Positions 23,193-36,899 of a stretch of 64,000 bases of DNA are shown piece after piece. A model generated the notes under the pieces. It saw nothing but the letters and a program-made list of their open reading frames with translations, had not been told where the DNA came from and did not search any database. Position 1 is the stretch's first letter; each line of letters starts with the position of its first letter. Where the stretch lies: the NCBI GenBank assembly GCA_907165065.1, contig OU015532.1:33560339-33624338 (forward strand), in the 5' to 3' direction. Origin of the DNA: Caprimulgus europaeus. Taxonomy: Eukaryota; Chordata; Aves; Caprimulgiformes; Caprimulgidae. Made by a program: the position numbers and the translations under genes.

Positions 23193-26100
23193 AAAAATCA
23201 CAAAAATGCCTCCACTTCCAGTAGAAGTGAAGAGACTTGGGAACAGAAAACATCACTGGAGTTTTGGCAGAAACTTCTGCAAATCTGTTCCTGAATCTTT
23301 GTTATTTGCAGTAACAATTGGGAAAATAGAAGGGGCACAATTAATGTTATTGCTCAGTTACTTTAATTTTAGAATACATATTTTGTTTTCCTCAGATTGG
23401 TAAACATTCTGCAATGAGAAATGCATGTGTTCTGACACAAAGTAGTGGAAAAGTAGCTTCCTTCAGCAAGAAAAGTTTTAAAACTGTCTCAAGAGGTAGT
23501 TTTATATCCATTTATATCAAAATATATGCCATGATTAGAAAAACATTTTAAAATTATGGTGAAGGCAATATAAGTAAATGGATATTGAATGCAAAAGTAA
23601 TATCAAGAGTCTTTTAAATTGAATATCGTCAGAAGTAAACACGTTTCATCACTTCCCAAGCAGCATTTTCAAAAAATACAGTAACATAATCATGAGTACA
23701 ACTTACTTAGATGTCTGTGGAAGTACAAGTTTTTTCATCATCCTATTCTGCTGTTAAAAATAGTTGCCTTGGTGCAAAAATGCAAGAATTTGCACAACAC
23801 AGCTCACTAATGGAATATATCTTACCATTCCTTGGTCACCTATTCTTTCTTAATGTGCCTATATATGCTGAAAAAAATCTACCATGGCACTCATTTCTTT
23901 TCTTGGATATTTTCCATGTTCAAAGATCAATTCAGATTTAAAACAATAAATTTTTTTAAAAAAATAAATAAAATTTATTTTTAATACATTTATTTGTCTT
24001 ATCTATAGTAAATGGAACACTATATCTGAGATCAAATTCTTGCAGGGCTTGAAATAGAAAGATAATTGTTTAAAACATAGAAGTAAAATGCTCTCAGTCA
24101 AAACTGGTATTGCTTCTTTTAGCTCATTAACTAGAAAAATTAGGAATGATCAGTAATACAAAATATTAGCTTTGCTTTGTTGCAAATGTGCTATACTATA
24201 ATAGCTTCCTAAATGACTTTGGATATAATAGAAGTCAATCAAAAATCATAAACAGCATTTATTCAGGAAGATGAACTTTAAAAATGACACAAAAGCCACA
24301 TACAAACAGAAGATAAAGTAACATTCAAAGCTACACCCACCTGTGTGGCTATAAAACACTGTGATATCCCTCAGGACTGTTGATCACAAGGCTATGTTAC
24401 ACATTTCTGGAAATATTAGTTGCAGTAGTAGCAGTACAAGGAAGTGTGGAATTTTTTGGCTGATTTTTTGCTAATATGGGCCAACCAAAAAACATTAAAG
24501 CCAAACAATCTATAGTTTTCTTCTGGCTACCATAATGTACTAATCAAAAATTTCAAATCTTAGCTTTCTAACTATGTCAGACCAGAAATTACTTTTATTT
24601 ACTTATTATTAAATATATTTTAATATCAGCTGGAAATGAAATGGAATTGTAATTAGGTACTATGGTTTTTGTCTTTTTGGGCAATCTAAATTATTTAGTT
24701 CTGATATTAGATGTGATACACAGGACCTTTGAAATGGTTTAAGCTGTTGGGATATAAGATCTGCTCATATCAAAATGGTAACAGATTGTACTTTTTTTCT
24801 ATTTTCTTCATAATTTTATGTTGGCACATCCATGAAATATGACACAATAATTAATTAGCTTCCAGAATAAAAGAAGAACACAAGATTTCTACACTGAATG
24901 CACATGCAAAAACACAGTTATAGTATCTGCAAAAGAATTCTAACAAAATGTGCGGCATTAATTAATGAAACAAACTTCAAAACTATGTCATAAATTTATT
25001 TTAAATTATTACTTTTCAGCATAAAAAGGTACAAGCTTCATTACTAAAGCTGTTACATTAGTGTGCAGCTATGTATATTGACACAGTATAATTTTATCTT
25101 TAACAATACTAAGCTAAAATTTAATGTTATAACATCATTTCTTATTGGCAAGAGTCTCCAAATTCTACTGCAGTACAAATTCTAGCATGTGACATCCATT
25201 CAGTGAATACTCTGTCATTAGTGTTCCTTTTTATCCTTTATGTGTGCAAAACTTCATGGATGTTTATAAAACTATACTGACAAGGCATGATGGAAACAAG
25301 AAAATGTCAAATACTTGTTTCTGATGTGACACCCAGCTCTTCATGCCAGAAACAATTTTCTTCAGAGATGCTGAAACAACGTATTACAGTCAAATAATGT
25401 GTTTGGTAAATGCTTAATAGTGACTGCAGCGTTTCTTTGTGATACCATTCTGGTTTACTTGTAGAAGAACTGTTATATTTATCATTTCAGCCATACCTGT
25501 AAGATAAAATGGCCAGTTCCACAGACCTGAAAGGAGAGAATAGGAATTTCTGTAATACAAAATGATGGAATAAGTGGCCTTCAATGGCTTCTCTTGTTTG
25601 GTTGGTTGGTTCATTTTTTCCAACCCAAGAAGTAGTAACCTCTTTTCCAAACTTTTGATACCTTCTTCAAAAACTTCAGTTGGGCAAACTGTGAATGTCT
25701 TGAGCATTCCTCCAGGTTTCTGTCTCTGATCTCCAGCAAACTTCCAGTGTCAGTAATATCTTGAATAAAAAAGTTCTACAGCGTAATTACAAACTGCCTT
25801 CCATCTGTTTTAAATATAAAGATTATAACCTTCAAAGCCTTATTTACTGTTCCTACAATTCAGATTTTTACTGAGATAATTTAGAGCAGGATTAGATGCA
25901 AAGTTTTAGATCTTACTTACACCTTTCCACTGAACAGTTCTGCATCAGATTCCAGATTTAGAGCAATGTTTACTCGTATGTAATAGACCATGAAAATACT
26001 TGAAGGTACAAGTGTAAAAGCTGTTCCTTGCTCATCAATGAAAAAAAATGGATCTCATTTTCTACATTCCCATAGTAGTTTGTGACAGTGAGGTGGGTTT

Positions 26101-26547
26101 GTTGATGCAAGTAGTGTAGCTCTTGATTTGCATTACTGCCAGGGAAAAAAGAACAAGCTGTCTGGAACATCTACCTGTTTAAATTACTTTCTCTTCCATT
26201 ATCATATGAAACCAGCAAAAGCATAGGAAAGTGTTATGCGGGAGAGATATGGATGGGACATTAATTGAAAAAGATTTTGTTTAAAAGATCAAGAAATATC
26301 TTCCTTTGATGAGAAAGATTGAGTTGATTCTCATTTCACTAGTTCCCTTATTGGGACAGGAAAGGTACAACAATTAAGGTGGTGTGAGCTTTGGTGATGA
26401 TCATGAGAGATGACCCAGTTACGTTATCTGTCAGTGTGGGCTGTGTAGAGATTTCCATGATATACCAGGGAAAACAGTATGGTATTTGTGGCTGAAAATT
26501 CAGGTTTTAAAAAGATCTGAAGGAAACATGTATTTCTTCTGTTTTAT

Positions 26548-26620
26548 ATAGAATAATACTATCATTTAGTGTGGAAAAGTCCCTTAAGATCATCAAGTCC
26601 AACCATTAATGTGTTAGAAT
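26548..26620 (-). mobile_element. CR1 LINE 3' tail fragment, minus strand
   Basis: On the plus strand this reads TAGAATAATACTATCATTTAG, here split as a decayed tail repeat (26550 onward), followed by GGAAAAGTCCCTTAAGATCA and then TCAAGTCCAACCATTAATG. This is the complement of the last bases of a CR1 element with the remnant of its ATTCTATG-type tail. Only about 70 bases remain, which is usual for severely 5'-truncated insertions. Confidence 0.75.
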
Positions 26621-27280
26621 GCATACAAGTTTGCGCAAATCACACACTGAAAAAAAATATCTATTTTGGAAGAAAAGTTAGTGAACAATGACAATGGACT
26701 ATAGTTTACTCAGAGATACATAGATGTATTTTCAATAACAAAGATAGAAAGTCCTTTATGTAAAAAATTACAGTGATAAATAGCAGTGTACATCTTATTA
26801 CATGTGTATGCTTCATATAAAGCCTTCTGCCTGATTCAGTCTGCTAGTAATAGGTGGCTTTGGCACAAACACGGATATTTTTCTCAAAGATGCACTGCCA
26901 ACTATCTTCTGCAGGAATATTGTATGCAATTAATTTTGTATTAGAATTTGTCCTGTGTAAATCTCACACAACTACTACTTAAACCAGCCCCAAACCCAAA
27001 CAAACAACATCATATTGTTATTTAATTTAAAATTTCATTTGATATAAGCAAGGATTCAAGATATTAGGAGTTTCCAGCAAAAAAATATTCTTTAGTCTAG
27101 CAGTAGTGTTGGTCTGAAGTTTTACCATGTTTATTTATAATTAGATGTCCTCCTTTGCAGCAAGGAAACAAAGAAGGTTAATGTATGGGTGTAATTTAGC
27201 ATACTCTTACAGCTTACTCCCCTGTAATTCCCTGGGCTTGTTTATTGCATGTCTGCATTTGTTATTTCCTCTCCCTCTTC

Positions 27281-27298
27281 CTGCTGCTGCTGCTGCTG
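27281..27298. repeat. (CTG)6 trinucleotide run
   Basis: Six perfect CTG units within a CT-rich stretch (27268-27298). Too short to be unstable; noted as a microsatellite seed. Confidence 0.9.
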
Positions 27299-29649
27299 AA
27301 GTTAACAGAACAGAGCCCAGTTGTTGGTCCCAGTAGTGAACCAATCATCTTTGACATTTGCCTCTGTTTAAACTTTAAAGTGAATAGACAATCTCTGCCT
27401 GGCTTAATTAAGGACCTCAGTATTTTGTTTTCCAGTTTTCTTTATTTTTTTTACTCTGCTGTTTGTTTGGGGGTTTTTTTCTGTGAAATCAGCCATAGCC
27501 AAATTATTCAGAAAAAAACACAGAAACAACCCTGAAACAAAACGAAAAATGAAACATTCTTACTTTTCTGTTTTCATGTGGCAATCATTCATCTTTTTCA
27601 TTTAAACAGCTGATCTGCACAGCTTTCCTGAAGCCTAGCAGCACTAATCCATCACACAAAGGAAGTGCCATACTTGTGGAAGCATTAAAGCAGAGGGTAA
27701 AGGTGTGCACTGCACTATGTGATAAATTAACTTTTCAGTCTTACACTGCAATATGTATCCAAACTACATTGTTTGTTTTGCATTAGCTCTCTACATGGGC
27801 TCACAAAAAGGGCAGTGCCTGAAAAGCATAGTGCCTTACAGTGCACCTGTTCAGGTGATACAGCTCTATACCTCACTCCATTGAGTGCTGTATGGCTGTT
27901 AGATGTTAAGGCAAAGATGGAGAATGTTTCCTTTGTGTTCATACAGGCATCCTGCAACCTATCCAGGCTCATAAACTAACAGGAGTAACCATAATATTAT
28001 GCTTTTCTGGTACAACATTGTTCATGGCGTAATTTTAAACATTGTGTTTAAAGCTAAGTTCTCCATGCTACCGCCTTACCACCTCACCTGTTTCTATACT
28101 CTTTGCAATTGAAGTTTTCATCACCACTTGAGAACATGGATACTATTTGACCTTCCCTGAACCATCTTATTTACTTACTTCTGACCTGGAATCCATGACG
28201 ATTTTCAGTTCAGCTAATCTAGTTTTCACACAGGTGTTTCTCATTGCATTTCCATTTAAGAATATCAGCAGTGCTTTAGTAACAGTGACTTTGTTCAGCC
28301 AAACAGTTTGTGACAGCTCATGCACAGAATTTTTATCTCTTTACATAAAACCCCATCAGTGGTGCCTGCTCACAAGCACACCTGGAAAAGCATATGTTTT
28401 TGATCTTTATATCTACTTAAAGCCAAATGAAAGGGAAGGATAAGCTTGAATTTATGAGAGATAGCTATGCACATCAAGACCACAAGAAGCTCTATTTTGA
28501 ACTTTCAAAATGTATTCAGTTTTGGAAATATTCTTAGTGATTATAAATTAGGAAAACAATGCCTACAGTTGAAATATTTTTAAAAGAAGTACAACCTTCT
28601 GTCCGTTATGTTAATGAGCATTTTATAAAAACTGATCCTAGATGTTATTTCAAGTGCTTTTATTGAAAAATTTTTTGAATATTATACAGAGAGCTACCAA
28701 CACCAAAAAAAAAAAAAGTAAAGTGCAAACTTCAAAGCTCATAGCTGAATTGGTTTTTTCCACCCTGTAATTTTAGAGTTTAACATAAATCGAATTTTTC
28801 CACATTACTAACAGTGGCAACTAGTTCAATCCAAGAAGGTGGAATCACAGAGATTTCAAAGAAAATATAATAGGCAGTTTCCAGACTACTTCAAAGTCTT
28901 GTCAGGTTTTTACATAAAAACAAAAAAGAGAGGACTCTTTCCCTTTTCCTTTTTCAGAGGTTTTTATCCTTAACCCGAAGTTATTGTTATAATTTCCAGA
29001 ATGATAAGCCAGCTGTCACCCAGTAAGCCATATAACAGGAATGGATGGAATAAAAAATTCTGTCTAAAATTAAGCAGTGTTTGTCTCATATAACAGTAAT
29101 TAGCAGAAGTTAGGCCTATGCAAACTACTTTGAATTTTCAGGGGCTTAGAAATTTCCAGATCAAAGCACAGACTTAAACCTATTCTTACAATTTTCTCAA
29201 ATCAACAACCTAAGCCTATTATCAGTTCAAATTTAATTTTTCCTGAAAGTGTTTCAGATTATGAAGGTTAATGAGACTTTACAGGAGAGTTAAACCTGAA
29301 GTCAACAGCTGTTAAACCTGAAATTTATTGAGAAAACTTTGTAATTTTGCTCTTCTTGAATCTGAACCATAACTCTAATTCTGCCTGAAATCATAGAGCA
29401 TGTTTAAAGATAATGAAATGGAACTGTACTCTTTTTGCATGGCAATTGACAGATTCTAAACCCCTGATGCAGGCAGTATTTCAATATCTTAAAATACATC
29501 ACCTGCCTGTAATTAGCAGCAGCCTTTCATCCCTTCTTCCCCTAGTCTTGAAAAGACTTTGGTATGAAATTAAGATGAGACCATAATTTGTTAGTTTTAT
29601 TTCCAATAAAGTCAAATCAATCAAAAAAGAATTTGCACTGCTACAAGCT

Positions 29650-29815
29650 GGTTTTAGTCCAAGCATTTCAAAGTGCTTTACAAGCCCTAATGAGATAAGG
29701 ATTGCAAGACTTGATAAGGCATCCTCACTCCATAAAAGAAGGAATAAAGGTAAGTACAGTAAACCTACAGTACATCAGAGGCATAGGATAGGAGAGAATC
29801 TAGATTTATTTATAT
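29650..29815 (+). mobile_element. Possible ancient MIR/L2-like fragment, plus strand
   Basis: The string TTTCAAAGTGCTTTACAA at about 29668-29685 and a following 'taatgag...cctcactcc' block resemble the head of the same old amniote retroposon class found at 19756. A later 'catcagaggcataggatagg...' block aligns loosely with its middle part. Similarity is patchy, so this is a tentative call. Confidence 0.35.
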
Positions 29816-32219
29816 TTCAGTTCTCTTATTTTCAGAAGATAAACCCTCTGCCTCTCTCTCTCTTCTGTTGTACCTTGCTATTTCATGTCACAAATACTGA
29901 AGACCACTGCACAACCTGTGTATGACAGACCCCTTTTTAGAGAGACAGATACCAAACACTACTTTATATTACTGGCAGTATCTACTAAAATAGTTCTTCT
30001 TACTAACATAAAAAAAATTCCACTGAATTTTAAAAGCAATTTCCTGTGCATGGAAGGACAGTTTATGTCACTGTATGTGGTACCTTATTGATGGTATAAA
30101 GGCTGTTTGAAGATCCACCCCAGTGAAAACCACTCTGCCTTCAGAGTCAAAAAAACTACCAATGGCAGAAAGCGACCATTTTGGAAATGGTCTTCTCAGC
30201 TTTCTAAAGTTTCAAGAGCTCCACTTCCTAACTACAAAAGCCCCCTTAAAGAAACACAACATTTCTTCTACTTTACAAACACATAAGCTTTGATAAAGGA
30301 ATATTAAACTTAAAGTTCCTAGAGTTCTACTACAAAAATACAAGGGAAAAAGCAAATACAGAAAATAATTTAGATTAGTCAGATTTTAGAACTACCATGA
30401 CTGATTTCTAGCATGTCAAATACTTCCCCAGTTGACTTCAATGAATGATGAAGATAGCCCTCGAGAAAATGAGATCCATAGAGTACACTGGGGAATCATT
30501 TTTTATTGCTTTTAAAGTACATCTCTCAGTCATGTATTTAATTTTTGAGGCAATATCATATAGCATATTAAAGTCAGAATGCACAAAGAATTAATTATCT
30601 CTTTAACAAAATCCATAGGTTTCTTTGTACAGTGCTATGCTACACAGGCAGGACCAAACAAAACCAGCAGATAATCCATTTTGCATCACAACACATACCC
30701 ACAAACCACTGGCTAGTGTGTTCTTTTCCCTTGGTTTAAAAAAAAAACCAATTGTATTCATTAGCAGCTTTTCACTTAGTAAGGCTTGTATATATTATAC
30801 TCAAACAGTCAGCTGTCATATGATATGATGGGAGCTGCCAGTTCAGAATTCTAAAGGTTCAACTCCTTTTGAATGTACTAAATGAACAAGAGCTGTCTAA
30901 CTTTGGTTGAACTGAAGTCAACAAAAAGCCCCTGCGAGTATGTAAGATTTTATTCTACTTTTTCAAGTTTAATATGCACAATGGATATTCAGTGCTTTTC
31001 AGCTAGATACTCAGTTAACTCTACGACTAAGAAAGATTTCATTAGGTAGACTTCAGGCAACAGTGAACTACAAATGGAATTCCTTCCTTATTTTCTGAAA
31101 CTCACAGTTTATGATCCATATCCAATGACAAATGGTCTATAAACTCTCTTATGGTCTTTAATTGCATAAACTTTACATTACAGTCTTACATTAACTTGTG
31201 AACATTCTTGCTACAATATGTAGAAAAAAACAGTAAAACAGGAGTTCCCCCAGCTCTCAGTCTTCAGTATAACTTGCTCAGTACTTATGTTCTTTGTTTA
31301 AATTTGTACTTTTCTATAAATGCAGAGAAATAAGGTTTTATTTTTAAAAAAATTTTTAAAATCTAGTAATCATTACTCAATTGCCAAAGCTCATGCTGCC
31401 TCGTTAGCACTCTCTATGTTGTATCTCAAAGTGTATTTTTCCTAACCCTCTCAAATTCTTTTATCTCATAGCTGTTCCTTATATTGGTGTAATGATGAAT
31501 GGTTTCCTCTAGCCTAAGTGCTGTATACACACTTCTTGAGCAGCACACTCCTCCACTGGATTCTGCTGACATTTTGACTTGTTTAAGAAAGCACTAAATA
31601 AGTAAGCAATAAAAGTTGACATAATGTATTTGATCAGTATTATAAAGAAAAGAGCCTCAGGTAGATTGTCTGTATTTACCCTCCACAAAGATAAAATGCA
31701 ACCATCTAGAACTAAAATTCTGAGTGGCAATTTATATGAAAACAAAAAAAGACTTCTCAACTTAGGTTATTATTAGGACTATAGGCTCTGTCTTGTAAAG
31801 TGACTTCTTTTTTGCCCCTAAATTACTGTCCATTAGCATGGCAACTAGTTGAATAAAGTGCTATACATTGTAGACATCACTTACTATAAGGAATACTGAT
31901 AGTCCTCCTTCAATGCTTAAATCAACCACTAAGCAAGGAAAGTGATAGGAAAAAATAAAAATATTTTATTTCAAAACTGTTGCTCCTGAAGTGGCTACAG
32001 TTGGTCCTGATGATTCTTTGTAACTGGATATTGGACAAAGTAAAAACCTATTGAGATAATTTTTTATTCTTATGTTTTTAAATATGTTAGACAAAGAAGA
32101 TGAAATTCCATTTCAGCTCTAGTCTTTTAAACCATTGAAACACACTGAGCACCCAAGACTTAAAATACATTGTATTACATTATAGGAAAAAAAAGTACAA
32201 TTGTATTAAATTAACATGT

Positions 32220-32277
32220 CATTAATAATGCTAATTAAAAATGCATGTAATTAATGTAATCAGCATTATTTTTAATG
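32220..32277. repeat. AT-rich inverted repeat rich in TAAT cores
   Basis: CATTAATAATGCT at 32220-32232 is complementary, with small mismatches, to AGCATTATTTTTAATG at 32262-32277. The arms and the loop between them contain several TAAT/ATTA homeodomain cores. It could form a weak hairpin or be a factor-binding cluster; AT bias alone may explain it. Confidence 0.5.
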
Positions 32278-32302
32278 TAGATAGGTTCATCCTATATATA
32301 AA

Positions 32303-32334
32303 TTGTGTGTGTGTGTATATATATATACATATAA
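32303..32334. repeat. (TG)n(TA)n microsatellite
   Basis: Six and a half TG units (32304-32316) run into an AT/TA tract ending in ACATATA. An alternating purine-pyrimidine run of about 30 bases. Confidence 0.9.
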
Positions 32335-32800
32335 ATGATATGTAATAATTTTTACTGATTCTAGAAAATCTAGTTCACCACAACACTTCAAGTTCAGCCT
32401 ACAACTAATTCAGGAGTACTTGCTAGTTTTGTAGCTTAATCAGGAGATCTCTATTTTCAGTCTGTTCTTCTCCATCAAAGCTAAAAATATTTTTTTTAAA
32501 TGAAATAGAAGTAGAGCATGAATATGTTATACCATATTTTTTAATTTATTCAGTAAATTCAAGGACTTTATACTCAACATTTTTATTGGGAAAATGTAAC
32601 TATATGTAAATATTTATTGTCATAACACATTTTTGTTTCCTTCATTTGATCCAATATAAACAGAAGTAATTTTTAAAATATACTATTGTAATTGTACCAT
32701 GATAATATCCATGATAAACTGTTAGTGGGAGTTATACAAAAATAGTACCATTGGTCATGGAGTGGGTAAGATCTGGCTTCTCCAGAGATGCCACTAGTTG
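32335..32800. other. AT-rich unique sequence, no gene seen
   Basis: No recognisable feature up to the CR1 copy. The 5' limit of that copy may reach back to about 32760. Confidence 0.5.
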
Positions 32801-33440
32801 TCTGTCCTCCCACTGTGCAGCCCTTGGTGAATACCAAGCCGATCATGAGCCAGCAATGATCCCTTGCAGCACAGAAGGCTAACAGCACCCTGGATTGCAT
32901 CAAGAACACCGCCATCAAGTCAAAGGAGGTGATCTTTCCCTTCTGCTCAGCACGGGTAATGCTGCATCTGGAGTCAAGAGAGACATGGACTTACTGAAGC
33001 AAGTCCAGCTAAGGGTCACAAAGGTGATCAAGGGCCTGGACAATCTGTCATAGAGCAGCTGAGAGTTGGGACTGTTCAGCCTGGAGAAGAGAAAGCTCAG
33101 GGGGATGTTATCAATGTGTATGAATATCTGATGAGAGAGAATAAAGGACTGGGACTCAGACTCTTCTCACTGGAACCCAGCACCAGGACAAGAGGTAATG
33201 GGCACAAGCTGAAATACAGGAAACTATATTTAAACATAAGAAAAATACTTTTTCCTATGAGGATGACCAAACACTGAAATCAGTCACCTAAAGAATTTAT
33301 GGAACCTACACCTTTGAAGATGTCCCAGTCCCACTGGACATGGTTCTCAGCAGCCTGTTCTGGGAACCCTCCTTTGAGCACAGGGGTAGGCTAGATAAGC
33401 ACAGGGGCAGACTTCCTTCCATACTAAGTGATTCTGTGTG
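32801..33440 (+). mobile_element. CR1 LINE, 5'-truncated, plus strand
   Basis: A more diverged CR1 copy. It corresponds to the C-terminal third of ORF2 and the 3' end. Recognisable parts are CATGAGCCAGCAATGATCCC (32845-32864), the 'gggactgttcagcctggagaagagaaagctc' block near 33067-33097, 'cccagcaccaggacaagaggtaatgggcacaagctgaaa' at 33176-33214, and a 3' end with 'ggctagataag...cttccttccata...gattctgtg' near 33390-33438. No long frame survives, so it is older than the copy at 4704. The upstream end is uncertain. Confidence 0.85.
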
Positions 33441-36244
33441 GTGCTGCCAGAGCAGATTAGACAAGGCAACAAGGAGGGGAAATTTATAAATCAGGACTTA
33501 TGTGGGGGCTGCCTCTCACTTTTAAGATCTGGTAGCAGATTAATGGTAGCACACTGTTTGCCTTATCCTGAAATCAAGAAAGTGGCAAGACATAAAATTA
33601 CAAGATAATTGCTTATTTGTTGTAGTGGTCAACAGAGTTTTATTCCAAGTGTCAGACTTGCCCGCACTTGTACTTTTTCACAGTGTTAATGAAACAGAAG
33701 CCACTGCAGGGGAGATAAACTGTTTAATACATGTATATTCAACAGAGGGACATATGCATATAGTTAGGTATCTTCAGGCAGAAAACAGTGGCATAAGAAC
33801 TGGTACAGAGCACATATTTTGGGAAGAGAGGAGAAAAACTTGGAAGCCAACAGACCTTAGTCCTGTGGAAGTATTGAACACTGTTGTATGAAGGAAGACA
33901 ATAGTATTCCTCTGTACATCATACATGAATTTCCCTATACCTAAGCAGTGGAAACAGTTTATTCCTAATTATTTCCTAATTTTTATTAATAAACATGAGG
34001 TTTGTTGTGTGATCCCATACCAGGTGTTCTTTTCATACTTTGCCTGTATAGCCAAGCCAAAACATGATCTGATATTTTGTAAGATGGTGTTGCAGTATTT
34101 TTTTCATTATAAATAAAACATACGGAAATTAATAATAGATGAGGTATGAGGATTTTGTTATTTTGAAAATTTAATATTTTGGTGGTTGAGAAATAACCTA
34201 GGAGTATATAACCAGGACACAGATGACTCCACTAATTAAGGATTATTTTTAAATGTACACATGTACTCTTGATTATGGGAGAATAATTAATAATTTATTC
34301 TTACATGTTTAAGTTTATTAATGATGATCAGAAGTCCTTAAAATCAAGGAGAAGTTCTACAATAAAATATTTGCAGGAATCACCAGCTGCAAGGTAAAGA
34401 GTCACTTGCCCCTCTAAGGGAGGATGAAATTTGTTTCCATGTTTCCAACTGGTCTTGAATAACAGACAGAAAGCCCAGGACTGAATATTACTTGTTGTTA
34501 GCTTAAGCAGACATGGTGCTTATGGCTGATTATTTCTGCTCCTCATGCTACGCTATGATAATGGTTGAATATTTTAAAGTTTTTAGATAAATGTAATGGT
34601 TATGTAATGGTATTGAGTGCATTTTCACGATGTTACTTGTTTTCCAGAACTATACTGAAAAATTAACATAAACCACAGATACTCAGATGAAATAGAACCA
34701 TCTCATACTGAGAAATGGCTGCTAGGAATTTTTTCTTTCATTTTTTACAGTTCTGCCTATTCTGACTACCAGCATATCTTAAATTCCACATGCCTTACCA
34801 AATTATGGAGTGCACACCAAATAGATACTAGACAGAAGTAATACCAAATTTTACAGTAATTTTGCAAAATATGTTATGTAAACTTTTACAAACTCCCAAA
34901 ATATCCTTAATTTTGGTGATACATACTTTCAACATACTATGCTTTTATGGGTATTAAGGCAGCCAAATAAATAATCTCAATCTCATAAAGGCCTCTTCAG
35001 TATCAACTATCATAATATTATTGAGTATGACAATAGAAACATCTTTGTTTTGAGTATTATTTGAAGTAAACATGCCTCAGTATTGCACAGAAGGCCACTG
35101 TGTTATACTCACAATTTAACTCTCATGTTGCATTAAAAAACTTGAATGTTTTGGTTAACTACAGTATAATTTCAACCTTTTCAGCCTGTTAACCAATTGT
35201 TCTTTGCAACTCTGCTTTATCTACACCTAGAGGATCATATACTCTGTTATTAGGTTGGTTATTGATTCTTTTATTAAATTTCAAACAATGAAAGTGTTTG
35301 TAAAGAATTGTATATATGAATGTATGCATTTTAACCATTGTTGGTTTCTATTTTCAGTATTTAGTAAAACAGATGGAGGTGGCTTGCATTCTAAATGTTC
35401 TAGTTAATCATTTTCTGTAATTAAATGATCTCTGATGATTCAGGAAATGAAGACATGTAATAAACGTAAGGAAATTGAACAGTCAATAACTGGAATAGAT
35501 GACAGTAGTTAACTACCATATGGGGAGTTAAAAATTCTCATGCACTGTCTAATAGTATTCCCCTCCAACCTCTGCCTCTTCCAACAGTAAGCACCTACAA
35601 TGTGTTGAGGATTAACAGATCCATAAAAGCAACTGTGTTTTGGGCTGCTTTAGTCCATGGTAGGCTAAGTAGATTTAGGACGCAACTATCACTGTAGAAT
35701 TAATTTTCTGCTACTATCAGACCTTTGCTTGCATATTCTATTTATAAACATAAATCATGAGGGACTTTACTGGGAACACTCCCATCCTAAATTACTGTCA
35801 TCATCCACATCCCTCCCTCAGAAAAGAGGAGGACTACTGAAACACTGTCCTGCAGGATTTCCTGTAGACCATGTATAGTATGGAAGAAATTGGAAGATGA
35901 AAGAACAATGTCAATGGAGCACAAGGTAAGTACTCCAGATGTCCTAGGCTTTTCCATAAAATGTCATCAAGCAAACTAATGCAAATGGTTGGAAGGAACA
36001 TGCTTTAGTCAAGGAGCTATTTAGCAATAAAGTGTCACACAATTACCTATACATGCTAGTTCAGATTTCAGCCTGGGACCTGATCCCATTTTTTCATTAT
36101 TTCTACTTTGGAAAATAACAATACAAATTTGAATAGACGCTTGTGTTCACATGTTCTTTATGCTAATGACTCCTCAGTGTTCTGTAGTTGCTTAACATTA
36201 AAATAATAATATAATCCTAATATAATGTATTTGCGGTAGGACTA
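33441..36244. other. AT-rich unique sequence, no gene seen
   Basis: About 2.8 kb. Two open frames (33625-33891 and 33925-34116, plus) follow each other closely but are short, have no motif, and are judged accidental. The segment around 35360-35480 has mixed-composition sequence with ATTA-type cores that could be conserved non-coding DNA, but nothing proves it. Confidence 0.55.
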
Positions 36245-36899
36245 CGTCCTGGGTTTAGCTGGAACAGAGCTGGGTTTCTTTTTAGTAGCTAGAATAGTGC
36301 TGTGTTTTGGTTTCAGCCTGGGATTTGTTATGAGAGAGACACTGATATCACACCAGTGTTTGCATTTTTGTTGCTGGAAGTGAAGGACTTCGTGTTTTGT
36401 TAGTCTTACAAGCGCAAGATCTAAGGGGGTGAGGAATATTTAAATTATTGATCTAAATTAGTGTTTGGATATGCCAATGGGATATTCCATATCATATCCT
36501 GTCATGCCCAGTATATCAGTGAGGGGCTCTTCCTCTCTTGCTCTCTGTGGCTTTCACTCAGGCTCTCACTCTCCCAGGATCACGGTTTCAGTTCGGGATT
36601 GTCACTCCTCCAGGATTGTTATCTGGGAATGGGCTGGGGTTGGTCAGCAGGTGGTGAGCAATTCAACTGGGTATCACTAATTTGCATATTTTTTTACTGT
36701 TATCATTATCACTATTATTTTAATATTGGTATTATTTGAAGTTTCCTTTCATTTCTATTATTAAATTGTTCTCCTCTCACCCTATGAGACTCCTTACCCT
36801 TGACCTCCAGTCCTCTCCCCTGTCCCCTGGGGATGTGGGGGAAGTGGGTGAACGGCTGTATCGGCTGTTTCCAAGGGCTAGCCCAGTGAAACTATCACA
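36245..36899 (+). mobile_element. Solo endogenous-retrovirus LTR of a second family, plus strand
   Basis: A 655-base block beginning CGTCCTGGGTTTAGCTGG (family start expected to be TG) and ending AACTATCACA. Internal landmarks in the right order are a 'tagctagaatagtgctgtgttttgg' region, a 'gggatattccatatcatatcctgtcatgcccagtata' promoter-like segment with TATA at about 36512, 'ggtcagcaggtggtgagcaattcaactgggtatcac' at about 36640-36674, and a TATTAAATTG polyadenylation-like signal near 36759. After that comes a CT-rich and GGGGATGTGGGGG tail. This layout matches a well-known group of avian LTRs distinct from those at 11566 and 18030. No internal viral sequence follows, so it is solo. Open frames inside it are accidental. 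Confidence 0.85.

Larger units (their letters stand above)
19911..26547. other. AT-rich unique sequence, no gene seen
   Basis: About 6.6 kb with no supported gene; all open frames are below 100 codons and lack motifs. Two local duplications (21534-21609 and 23093-23192) are listed separately. An extreme A/T block with self-complementary AAATTTATTT-type strings lies at 23940-23995 and could act as a matrix-attachment-like or easily melted region. Poly-T runs occur near 22048-22072. Confidence 0.6.
26621..32300. other. AT-rich unique sequence, no gene seen
   Basis: About 5.7 kb without a supported gene. It holds a (CTG)6 run, an ancient retroposon fragment and an AT-rich inverted repeat, each listed separately. 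Open frames reach at most 98 codons (28147-28443, plus) and have no recognisable domain. Confidence 0.6.
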
